A stretch of 10,051 nt of DNA from Oscillospiraceae bacterium (GTDB lineage: Bacteria > Bacillota > Clostridia > Oscillospirales > Oscillospiraceae), in contig JAFZAM010000048.1 in NCBI GenBank assembly GCA_017557265.1, positions 1 through 10,051 of the forward strand, given 5' to 3'. The position numbers and the translations under genes were made by a program. Below, piece after piece: positions 1 through 6,040 of this stretch; within the stretch, counting starts at the first letter, position 1; each line of letters begins with the position of its first letter. The notes below the pieces were generated by a model. The model was not told the origin of the DNA and did not search any database. It saw nothing but the letters and a program-made list of their open reading frames with translations.

Positions 1-1
1 C

Positions 2-181
2 TCCTGCGGCCTCTGCGCCGAGAGCTGCCCGCTCGGGAACGTAACGATGAGAGACGGCAGACCCGTCTGGGGCGGCAAGTGCACGCAGTGCATGTCCTGC
101 ATCTGCCGCTGCCCGGCGGAGGCCATAGAATTCGGGACGAAGAGCGCCGGCAAGCGGCGCTACGTCTGCCCGGAAGTGTAA
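2..181 (+). CDS. EFR1-family-like ferredoxin-domain protein, C-terminal fragment
   Basis: Only the last 59 codons and the TAA stop lie in the window; the start is beyond the left edge. The visible residues hold most of a two-cluster 4Fe-4S ferredoxin domain. The first cluster shows C2, C5 and C9 followed by Pro (CGLCAESCP; its first Cys is off the edge). The second is complete: C27-x2-C30-x2-C33-x3-C37-Pro, with extra cysteines at 35 and 56. The segment between (DGRPVWGGKCTQC) and the tail after AIEFG resemble the C-terminus of the clostridial EFR1-type proteins, in which a flavodoxin-like domain precedes the 2x[4Fe-4S] ferredoxin. The likely role is cytoplasmic electron transfer; the partner is unknown. 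Ferredoxin identity is secure from the cysteine pattern. The EFR1 assignment is from resemblance, because the N-terminal part cannot be seen. The gene converges on the SLH gene and shares a terminator with it. Confidence 0.85.
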   Translation, partial: SCGLCAESCPLGNVTMRDGRPVWGGKCTQCMSCICRCPAEAIEFGTKSAGKRRYVCPEV

Positions 182-187
182 CGGAAA

Positions 188-228
188 AAAGAGGACCCCC
201 GGCCTCGATCGAGACCGGGGGATTCTTT
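188..228. terminator. Bidirectional rho-independent terminator between convergent genes
   Basis: The core hairpin spans 196-221. CCCCCGG (196-202) pairs with CCGGGGG (215-221), then one C-A mismatch, then CTC (204-206) pairs with GAG (211-213) around a GATC loop. An A-rich arm (185-190) lies on the left and a T-rich arm (223-228) on the right. Reading rightward the stem is followed by ATTCTTT; reading leftward it is followed by GTCCTCTTTTTT, the stronger U-tract. It sits 15 bp after the ferredoxin stop and 15 bp after the SLH-protein stop on the other strand, so it can end both transcripts. AAAGA (188-192) can also pair with TCTTT (224-228), extending the stem. Confidence 0.88.
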
Positions 229-235
229 ATGCAGT

Positions 236-3200
236 TTAGAATATCACGTCGCAGAGCCGCTGAAACATGGCCGCGACCTCGGCGCGCGCGGCGGTGTCCT
301 GAGGCCTCAGGTAGCCGTCGTAGCCGTTTAGGACGTGTATCGCTATGCAGAAGTGCATCGCGGGCCGCGCGAAATCGCTTATCGTGAAGACGTCGGTGTA
401 CGAGAGCGTGTTCGTGTTCGCGCTCAGCGCGTCGGTGTCGACGCCCTTGTACTTCGCGTAGCGGAAGAGTATCGTCGCAGCCTGCTCGCGGGTTATGAGG
501 TCGTCCGGGGCGAATATGCCGTCGCCGTAGCCGTTTACGATGCCCTCCGCGCTCGCCCACGCCGTCGACTTATAGTAGAAGCTGTCCGCGGGAACGTCCG
601 TGAAGGGATTGTCTCCCGCGACCATTGGCTCGCCCTCGAGCCTGTAGAGCATTGTGACGATCTGCGCGCGCGTCGCCGTTCCGGCCGGGTCGAAGAGCCC
701 GCCGCCTATGCCGTTCATTATCCCGCGAGTGAGGCAGAAGTGCACGCCCTCGTGATACCAGGCGTCCGGGTCGAGATCGGTAAACGCCGCGAGCGGGCAG
801 TCCTCGCCGTGATCGCAGGCGATGCGCCACTTGGCGTAGACCGTTATATCCTGCGTGAGCTCGACCTCTTCGAAAACGTCGCCGAGCGACGGGGAGCCGC
901 ACCAGCCGACGAACTCGTAGCCGTCCTTCGCCGGGACGTACTCGCTCAGATCGACGACCGTACCCTCGGCCGCCTCGACGGGCTCTATCTCGCCGCCGCC
1001 GTTGGAGTCGAAGGTCAGCGTGTACTTCACGGTTTCCTCCGAGCCTCCGCCGGAGGGCGGGGAGGGCGGCGTCGGCGGGGTGGGCGGCGTCGGAGCGTCC
1101 TCGATCGTCAGCTCGACGGTTTTCCAATCGCCGCCGTCGTAGTCCGCAGCGCGGAGCGTGTAGGTTTTCTCGGTCTCGAGGGCGAGACCCTCGAACGAGC
1201 CGGAGAAGCCACCGCCGACGACGGGGAAAGCGTCGGATGCAAGGACGTTCTCGCCGTCGAGCAGCTGCACCCTGACCGCGCTCACGTTAGCGCTGACGGT
1301 GCCCTCGAACGCGACGGAGGAGGCGCCCGCCTCTCCGGTGAGCGTTTCGACCGTGCCGCCCTCCGTCTGTACGGAGGAGACGACCTCCGCGTCGACGGAA
1401 ACGACCTCGGCCCATTCGGCCTCCGTGCCGCTCCAGAGCAGGAAATCGTCGCACCACTTGTCCGAGCCCTCGGTCCCGATGAAGCTCTCGTTCATGCGCG
1501 TGACCTCGCGGCGCACGACGCCGTCCGCCGTCGTGACGGTCACGTAGAGCGTGACGCTTTCCGTCGGCTGAGTATCGCCGGTCGCGTAATAGAACGAGCC
1601 GGTCACGGCGCGCTCGGCGCCGGCGGCGTATTCCGTGCCGTCGAAGCCGTGGCGGACGAGTATTTTACCATCCTCGACCTCATGCTCCTGAATATCGAGC
1701 CCAGTGCGGTCAAGGTCGAGATAGCCCTTGCTGCCGTCGTCAAAAGTGACGATGAGCGGGATGAGCCCGTAGGACGTATGGAACACGAACGTGAAATAAC
1801 CGTCGTTGGTCTCGGTTATCGTCGCGGCGGCGGGGGAGAGGCGCGTCTCGTCTATCTCGACGTGCGTGACGGTCTTGCTCCCGGCGACGCCGGAGTCCTT
1901 ATAGAGCTTCAGAACGCGGTGTTCGGAGCCGTCGTTGCCGCAGTAGACGACGGCGACGGCGGGCTCGTTCTGCGTCCCGACGGGGTAGAGCGGCACCGTG
2001 CCGAAGCCCCAAGGCGCGGCCCACGCCTCGCCTGCGAGCCTTACTCCGACAAAGTCGTTCGGGACGATGACGACGCGGCAGTTAATATTGCCTATATCGA
2101 GGCCGGAGTGTTCCTGCGTGACGTGCGCGGCCCAGAGGACGCCCTCGCCCGCTTCGAGTCCGCCGGCCACGCAGACGCCGTTACCGAAGACGCCCGCGTC
2201 GAAGTTCTCGCCGCCCGCGGCGCGGATGACGATATCTTCGCCCTCGCCGAACTCGGCGGTATCGACAATGATATACGCTTCGCCCGCGCGGACGACGAAC
2301 TGCGTCGGCTTTTCAAGCTTATATATCCGGCCCGTCGCGACGGTCTCGCCGTCGGTAAGAGCGACGGAGTATTCGTAATAGGGGAGATCGAGTATGTTTT
2401 CCTCGCTCGCGGCCTGCTCCTCGCCGAGCGTTATGGCGGCGAGGAAGCTCTCGGTCACCGCGCAGACGAGGTCGTCTCCGGCGTACGCGGGCGCTTCAGC
2501 CGCGCCGAACATGCCGCTAAACTCGCCCGCGTGCGCGGACTCAAACGCCTCGCCGTTCCAGCGGAGCAGCTCGCCGAATATCTCGGCCCAGAGCTCCTGC
2601 GCGAAATAACCCTTTATTTCGTCGGCCGTGCCGCAATAGGCGTAGTCGCGGCTCTCGACCTGCTGCTTCGCCTTTGCGTAATCGTATTCAGGCCCCGGTC
2701 CCGGTCCGGGCTCGCCGTCCTCGACGAAGATGACGTCGAGACCCTTGTCGAGCTCCGTCCACGTATAGCTCGCGACGCCGTCCGCGACGGTATAGGCGCT
2801 CTCGCCGAGCGCGGTCCCCGCGAGGCCGAGCGAATAGAGCTGCCAGCCCTCGCTCGGCGTTATCGTCACGCTGAGCGACGTTACGGTCTTCTTGACGGCC
2901 TGCTTATAGTAATCGAAGCCGTCGTTTTCGTTGTGGTAGCCGCACCAGCCGAGGAGCTCCGCGCCGCTGAGAGAGACGTTGCCCTCGCCTTTGACGCGGT
3001 AATTGACGAACATCTCGTCTTCGCCGCAGGAAAAGCTGTCAAATCTGTCCTTATCGCTCCAGTATATACGGACCTCAAAGTGTTTTGAGCTGGTCGGAGT
3101 GAACGTGAAGGAGCAGACGCCCTCGCTCACCGTCAGGGCGAGCTTATAGCGGTGATTCTCCGGCTCGTCGGTCTCAAGGCGGGACTCGTAGACGGTGTTC

Positions 3201-4936
3201 GGGACGAACGGCTCGTCGTCCAGCGCGCTGCCGTTAAAGACCTCGAGCTCGACAATCGGGTCGGCGTCCGCGTCGTTCGGAGTGAGCGTGAACGCTATTT
3301 CCACTCCCGTCTCAAAGTCATATACTCCGTCGTTTTCAAGCGCCTCGCCGCCGGCCTTGACCGTACCGAGCGTATCCGTGAACGCGACGTGATACTTGTT
3401 GTCCGGCAGCGGCTCGTCCGGCCCGCCTGGGCCGACGTCGGAAAAGACGAACTCGATAAAGTATTCCGCCACTTCCTCGTCTATCTCGAGAGTAAACTTG
3501 CCGGTTTCGGCGTCATAATGCGTGTCGCTATCAAGATCGACGGGCGTTCCCGGATCTCGGCCTATGCGGATTTCGTCAAGCTCGTTGTCCTCGTCGGGAA
3601 CTATCGTGAATACGACGTCCTCGGCGTACGGCCCTAGCACTATCTTGCCGCGCTGACGGTCGACGACGACGCGGACTATATTCTCATCCTCCGGGTCTTC
3701 TATCTCGACGTGTCCGCGCGCGACGGCGTTGTACTCTACGAGCTTCTGCCCCTCATCGGGATCGGCGGAGCAGGTCTCGAACTCGTAAGCGTTTTGAGTC
3801 CAGACCATGGACAGCTCAAACGGGTCGTCCGTCGCCGGAGTAAAGGAGAAGACCCCGTCTGCATAAGAATACCCGTCTACCGCTTCGCCACCGACGACGA
3901 CCCAGTTCTCAACGTCGGGATCGCCGAAAACGCGGAGCAGGATCGATACGGAGACGGCCTCGTCCTCTGCAAAGGCTTCGGGATCGTGCTCGAACTTGAG
4001 CGTTACGGGCTTTATTTCCGCCTCGTCGCCCTCGCCGGCGACGAACGTGCCGATGAAATCGCCGTGACACTCGTGGTTCGGAGTTCCGTCGAAGTCGTCG
4101 TCATAGAAGGCCAGACCGAGATTGTCGTCGTAGATGAGGCGGAACTCGCCCGGGCCGGGCCCGCCGGGGCCGGGCTCGAAGGAGCGTATCCATTTCCCGG
4201 ACTCGGCGTCGTAATTGAACGTCTCGTCGTGGGAATTGTCCGTCCATACGCTGCCGTCGGAATCGTAGAGCGTGAGACCCTCGACGGTCGCGTCGCGCCG
4301 TATCTGCAGTATCTGCCCGGGCTCGCCGGTGAGGCTCGCACCTTCCTCGACGGTCAGCGATTTTTCGATGTTCAGGCCGTTCGGGTCGGCGCCCGCGGGC
4401 GCAGTCTTGATGACGAGCGATTTTTCCGCCGTGACAAGCACGTTGTTGGCCGTGAAAATCTCGTTTATCTCGCCGCTGAGGACGAGAGGGACGTCCATCA
4501 TAACACTGAAGACGAAAGCCGCTACGGCGTTCGCAGTCTCATCTCCGTCGTAGCTGGATACTTCGCTTTCGATGACCAGCCCGTGCGAATTCACGTCTCC
4601 GTCGCCGAATACGAATACGTTACGTCCGTCGATCTTCCCGCCTTCGCCTAGCGTCACGTTAACGCCGTTTACAATGAAAGCAATATCCGACAGGTCTTTC
4701 GTCAGCACATAATCGCCCTCGCCAAAGACGTAGAGCGCTATGGGCTCGTCCGTTACCGAGTCGTCGGCTTGTGATGGATCAAAAGTGAAATGCAGCGGCA
4801 CCGGTTTATCGCCGCTCGTATCCCACGCCGAGACGTACACGTACACATCATAGACATCCCCGTCCGCGAGGGCCGCGGCGGGCAGGAGCATGACGAGCAT
4901 GCACAGCGCCAGAATGACCGATAAAGCTTTTTTCAT
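236..4936 (-). CDS. Large secreted multidomain protein with C-terminal SLH domains
   Basis: A 1566-residue protein, probably exported by Sec and held on the cell wall. A signal peptide (MKKALSVILALCMLVMLLPA, likely cut after ALA at 24) starts the chain. Pro/Gly linkers at about 255-263, 502-506, 743-749 and 1282-1299 divide it into modules: 25-254, 264-500, 512-740, then an unrecognised stretch 750-1180, an Ig-like-looking stretch about 1180-1280, one Listeria-Bacteroides/InlB-type repeat (about 1304-1370, FDSNGGG to VYAKW), and three SLH domains (about 1384-1430, 1444-1491, 1511-1560). In the SLH family such triplets bind pyruvylated secondary cell-wall polymer; each copy keeps the Arg of the TRAE-like motif (R1423, R1483, R1551). 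Modules 1-3 share motifs and look like old duplications. I see no catalytic motif, so adhesion or a structural role is only a guess. The start is fixed by the signal peptide and AAGGAGG upstream. It lies 33 bp behind the hydrolase gene with no terminator between. Confidence 0.93.
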   Translation of the reverse strand: MKKALSVILALCMLVMLLPAAALADGDVYDVYVYVSAWDTSGDKPVPLHFTFDPSQADDSVTDEPIALYVFGEGDYVLTKDLSDIAFIVNGVNVTLGEGGKIDGRNVFVFGDGDVNSHGLVIESEVSSYDGDETANAVAAFVFSVMMDVPLVLSGEINEIFTANNVLVTAEKSLVIKTAPAGADPNGLNIEKSLTVEEGASLTGEPGQILQIRRDATVEGLTLYDSDGSVWTDNSHDETFNYDAESGKWIRSFEPGPGGPGPGEFRLIYDDNLGLAFYDDDFDGTPNHECHGDFIGTFVAGEGDEAEIKPVTLKFEHDPEAFAEDEAVSVSILLRVFGDPDVENWVVVGGEAVDGYSYADGVFSFTPATDDPFELSMVWTQNAYEFETCSADPDEGQKLVEYNAVARGHVEIEDPEDENIVRVVVDRQRGKIVLGPYAEDVVFTIVPDEDNELDEIRIGRDPGTPVDLDSDTHYDAETGKFTLEIDEEVAEYFIEFVFSDVGPGGPDEPLPDNKYHVAFTDTLGTVKAGGEALENDGVYDFETGVEIAFTLTPNDADADPIVELEVFNGSALDDEPFVPNTVYESRLETDEPENHRYKLALTVSEGVCSFTFTPTSSKHFEVRIYWSDKDRFDSFSCGEDEMFVNYRVKGEGNVSLSGAELLGWCGYHNENDGFDYYKQAVKKTVTSLSVTITPSEGWQLYSLGLAGTALGESAYTVADGVASYTWTELDKGLDVIFVEDGEPGPGPGPEYDYAKAKQQVESRDYAYCGTADEIKGYFAQELWAEIFGELLRWNGEAFESAHAGEFSGMFGAAEAPAYAGDDLVCAVTESFLAAITLGEEQAASEENILDLPYYEYSVALTDGETVATGRIYKLEKPTQFVVRAGEAYIIVDTAEFGEGEDIVIRAAGGENFDAGVFGNGVCVAGGLEAGEGVLWAAHVTQEHSGLDIGNINCRVVIVPNDFVGVRLAGEAWAAPWGFGTVPLYPVGTQNEPAVAVVYCGNDGSEHRVLKLYKDSGVAGSKTVTHVEIDETRLSPAAATITETNDGYFTFVFHTSYGLIPLIVTFDDGSKGYLDLDRTGLDIQEHEVEDGKILVRHGFDGTEYAAGAERAVTGSFYYATGDTQPTESVTLYVTVTTADGVVRREVTRMNESFIGTEGSDKWCDDFLLWSGTEAEWAEVVSVDAEVVSSVQTEGGTVETLTGEAGASSVAFEGTVSANVSAVRVQLLDGENVLASDAFPVVGGGFSGSFEGLALETEKTYTLRAADYDGGDWKTVELTIEDAPTPPTPPTPPSPPSGGGSEETVKYTLTFDSNGGGEIEPVEAAEGTVVDLSEYVPAKDGYEFVGWCGSPSLGDVFEEVELTQDITVYAKWRIACDHGEDCPLAAFTDLDPDAWYHEGVHFCLTRGIMNGIGGGLFDPAGTATRAQIVTMLYRLEGEPMVAGDNPFTDVPADSFYYKSTAWASAEGIVNGYGDGIFAPDDLITREQAATILFRYAKYKGVDTDALSANTNTLSYTDVFTISDFARPAMHFCIAIHVLNGYDGYLRPQDTAARAEVAAMFQRLCDVIF
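257..787 (-). other. Three SLH domains (wall anchor) of the surface protein
   Basis: SLH1 is at about 787-647 (FTDLDPDAWYHEGV, ending ATRAQIVTMLYRLEG). SLH2 is at about 607-464 (FTDVPADSFYYKSTAW, ending ITREQAATILFRYA). SLH3 is at about 406-257 (YTDVFTISDFARPAM, ending AARAEVAAMFQRL). Each has the F/YTD opening, the central GI(M/V)NG or VLNGYDG turn, and a TRAE-like box. SLH3 is the most divergent: it lacks the aromatic pair after the opening and reads AARAE. The domains end seven residues or fewer from the stop codon, which is the usual place for a cell-wall anchor. Confidence 0.93.
827..1027 (-). other. Listeria-Bacteroides (Flg_new / InlB B-type) repeat in the surface protein
   Basis: Residues about 1304-1370 match the well-known pattern: YTLTFDSNGGG, then a Val/Leu-rich middle, AKDGYEFVGW, and closing DITVYAKW. 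This beta-grasp-like repeat is common in surface proteins of Firmicutes and often stands next to the wall anchor. Only one copy is present. A Pro/Thr/Ser stalk rich in PTPPTPP (residues 1282-1295, DNA about 1052-1093) precedes it and probably acts as a stiff spacer from the wall. Confidence 0.88.
2717..4147 (-). repeat. Two diverged tandem modules (about 230 residues each) in the surface protein
   Basis: Copy A is residues about 264-500 (DNA 4147-3437) and copy B about 512-740 (DNA 3403-2717). They align in order. GVFSFTPATDDPFELSMVW in A faces GVCSFTFTPTSSKHFEVRIYW in part in B. F..CS..PDEGQKLVEYN faces F.SCGEDEMFVNYR, then ARGHVEI faces GEGNVSL, VVFTIVPDEDNELDEIRIG faces LSVTITPSEGWQLYSLGLA, and EFVFSD faces DVIFVED. 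Both are acidic, beta-rich and followed by a Pro/Gly linker. This is protein-level similarity only; I see no nucleotide repeat, so the duplication is old. Confidence 0.6.
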
Positions 4937-4944
4937 TCTCCGTT

Positions 4945-4951
4945 CCTCCTT
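4945..4951 (-). promoter_or_regulatory. Ribosome binding site of the SLH protein gene
   Basis: Reading leftward, AAGGAGG stands 8 bases before the ATG at 4936. It is a near-perfect Shine-Dalgarno and settles the start together with the signal peptide that follows it. Confidence 0.9.
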
Positions 4952-4969
4952 GTTATTACACGATTTTTC

Positions 4970-5848
4970 TCAGACCGCCCGCCAGAGCAGACGGTCGTTA
5001 TCACATACTATCTCGACGCGCCCCGTATCGCGCAGCCAGCTCAGATACGACCGCGCCGTGCACCCGACGAGGACGTACTGCTGCAGGCTCATGCGCAGGG
5101 AATATCTGTCGAAGAGCGCCTTGAGGACGTCGTCGAACACCGCGCCGCCGGAGCAGCTCTCCGCTATGACGTCGGCTATCTCGAGCGCCTTGTCGATGTT
5201 CATCTGCGCGAGCGGGACGATATCCTCCGTCGCCTCGGCGTGCGAAGGGATAAAGAGCGGCGCGCTCATGGTCTTTATCTTCTCGAGAGTCTCGAGATAG
5301 ACGCCGACGTTGAAGATGAAGCTGACCCGGTACTTTTCCAGCGTCGCCGCGCTGACGAGGGAGTCCGCGAGGAAGAGAACGCCGTCCGGGGTCCTGAAGC
5401 CGTACATATCGTGGCTGTGTCCGGGGAGCGGGACGGGCTCGAGCCCCTCGGGGAAGACCTCCGTCGAGAAGGGGAGGACGTCGCTGCCCTTGGCGATGAA
5501 AAACTTGTTGTGCAGCTCCTTCGGGACGGTCGCCCCGAAGAGTATCGAGACGCCTATGCCCGGCTGCTCGGCAAAGAACCGCTCGAGCGGGGGAGCGTAG
5601 ACGGGACAGCCCGTGCGCGACTGCAGGTAGTGGTTCCCGCCGATGTGGTCGACGTGCGCGTGGGTATTGAAAACGGCGCGCAGCCTCCAGCCGCGCTCGT
5701 TTAGGATGCGCAGGGCCTTCTTAGCCGCGTCGCCGTCGTTTCCGGTATCTATGAGGCAGACCTCGCCGCCGCCGGCGTCGACTATGCCTATTTTTGCCGG
5801 GCCTTCTATATACCAGGTCCTTTCGCTCGCTTGGATCAGCTCGTACAT
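4970..5848 (-). CDS. Metallo-beta-lactamase-fold hydrolase
   Basis: A 292-residue cytoplasmic protein (no signal peptide) of the MBL-fold superfamily, usually a binuclear metal hydrolase. The ligand set is complete: LIDTG at 32-36, the HxHxDH box as THAHVDHIGG (H63, H65, D67, H68), H144 in PGHSHD, D162 in LADS, and H203 in PSHAE. The order and spacing match the glyoxalase II-like / general MBL hydrolase branch. The C-terminal part, about residues 215-292, is mostly helical (ALEIADVIAES, VFDDVLKALFDRYSL) and looks like a small helical or winged-helix-like add-on; it is not one I can name. The substrate cannot be read from sequence. It starts at ATG with GGAGG 6 bp upstream and has its own promoter in the divergent region. 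The SLH-protein gene follows after 33 bp, so the two are probably transcribed together, though a functional link is not evident. Confidence 0.92.
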   Translation of the reverse strand: MYELIQASERTWYIEGPAKIGIVDAGGGEVCLIDTGNDGDAAKKALRILNERGWRLRAVFNTHAHVDHIGGNHYLQSRTGCPVYAPPLERFFAEQPGIGVSILFGATVPKELHNKFFIAKGSDVLPFSTEVFPEGLEPVPLPGHSHDMYGFRTPDGVLFLADSLVSAATLEKYRVSFIFNVGVYLETLEKIKTMSAPLFIPSHAEATEDIVPLAQMNIDKALEIADVIAESCSGGAVFDDVLKALFDRYSLRMSLQQYVLVGCTARSYLSWLRDTGRVEIVCDNDRLLWRAV

Positions 5849-5854
5849 GGCGTT

Positions 5855-5860
5855 CCTCCG
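5855..5860 (-). promoter_or_regulatory. Ribosome binding site of the MBL hydrolase gene
   Basis: Reading leftward, CGGAGGAA ends a few bases before the ATG at 5848; GGAGG occupies 5855-5859. Spacing is 6 bases from GGAGG to the start codon. Confidence 0.88.
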
Positions 5861-5878
5861 AAATGAATTCTTATTTGA

Positions 5879-5907
5879 ATAATAGCAAGAAAAGGCGGAA
5901 TTCGCAA
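5879..5907 (-). promoter_or_regulatory. Promoter for the hydrolase-SLH transcript
   Basis: Reading leftward, a -35 box TTGCGA (5902-5907) is followed after exactly 17 bp by a -10 box TATTAT (5879-5884). The bases just before the -10 are TGC, which makes an extended -10 (TGnTATTAT). Transcription would begin near 5872, about 24 bases before the hydrolase ATG. No other candidate of this quality is seen upstream of the gene. Confidence 0.65.
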
Positions 5908-5917
5908 CACGGAGAAA

Positions 5918-5957
5918 GATTTTGAAATCGGCTGATTAGGTGATTTACATTTTGAAA
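5918..5957. promoter_or_regulatory. Candidate operator: spaced 9-bp direct repeat with a small palindrome
   Basis: ATTTTGAAA occurs at 5919-5927 and again at 5949-5957, start to start 30 bp, close to three helical turns. The left copy lies inside an inverted repeat, GATTT-TG-AAATC (5918-5929). The right copy overlaps the spacer of the rightward promoter (-35 at 5944-5949). TGATT also occurs twice at 5933 and 5941. The arrangement suits a regulator binding on one face of the helix, but AT-rich promoter DNA gives such repeats by chance, so this is tentative. Confidence 0.35.
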
Positions 5958-5972
5958 AAACAGAGTTATACT
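5944..5972 (+). promoter_or_regulatory. Promoter for the MATE-peptidase transcript
   Basis: TTTACA (5944-5949) and TATACT (5967-5972) are separated by 17 bp; each differs from the sigma-70/sigma-A consensus by one base. Transcription would begin near 5979, giving a leader of about 60 bases before the MATE ATG at 6041. The -35 boxes of this promoter and the leftward one are 36 bp apart, back to back. Confidence 0.75.
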
Positions 5973-6027
5973 AATTTATTATATTGGATATCAGCGCGCA
6001 TCGGACCCGCAAAGCCCGCCGCGCTTC

Positions 6028-6033
6028 AGGGAG
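6028..6033 (+). promoter_or_regulatory. Ribosome binding site that fixes the MATE start
   Basis: AGGGAG stands 7 bases before the ATG at 6041. The longer in-frame reading from TTG at 5984 has no such site and begins only a few bases from the predicted transcription start, so ATG 6041 is preferred. Confidence 0.75.
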
Positions 6034-6040
6034 CGCATTT

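Noticed and set aside
79..387. A 102-codon plus-strand frame across the ferredoxin end and terminator
   Set aside because: It overlaps the ferredoxin frame out of phase, runs through the hairpin terminator and into the SLH gene, and has a low-complexity Arg-rich product.
335..3088. A 917-codon open reading frame on the plus strand
   Set aside because: It lies wholly opposite the SLH gene. Its product is Arg/Ala/Val/Glu-rich with no recognisable domain, as expected from the complement of GC-rich codons, while the minus-strand frame has a signal peptide, an Flg_new repeat and SLH domains.
4174..4864. Module 1 of the SLH protein as a pectate-lyase-like beta-helix
   Set aside because: The GKIDGRNVFVFGDG and NNVLVTAEKSLVIKT stretches look slightly solenoid-like, but they are too short and no catalytic residues or repeat period could be made out.
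4970..5848. The MBL-fold gene as a beta-lactam resistance enzyme
   Set aside because: There is no signal peptide and the sequence around the metal ligands resembles the general glyoxalase II-like hydrolases; resistance cannot be claimed from the fold.
5952..5972. TTGAAA at 5952 as the -35 box of the rightward promoter
   Set aside because: Only 9 bp separate it from TATACT, and 22 bp from TATATT at 5980. TTTACA at 5944 has the ideal 17-bp spacing.
5984..6040. TTG at 5984 as the MATE start, adding 19 residues
   Set aside because: No ribosome site precedes it, it is about five bases from the predicted transcription start, and the extra residues are Arg-rich and unlike a MATE N-terminus. ATG 6041 has AGGGAG at the right distance.
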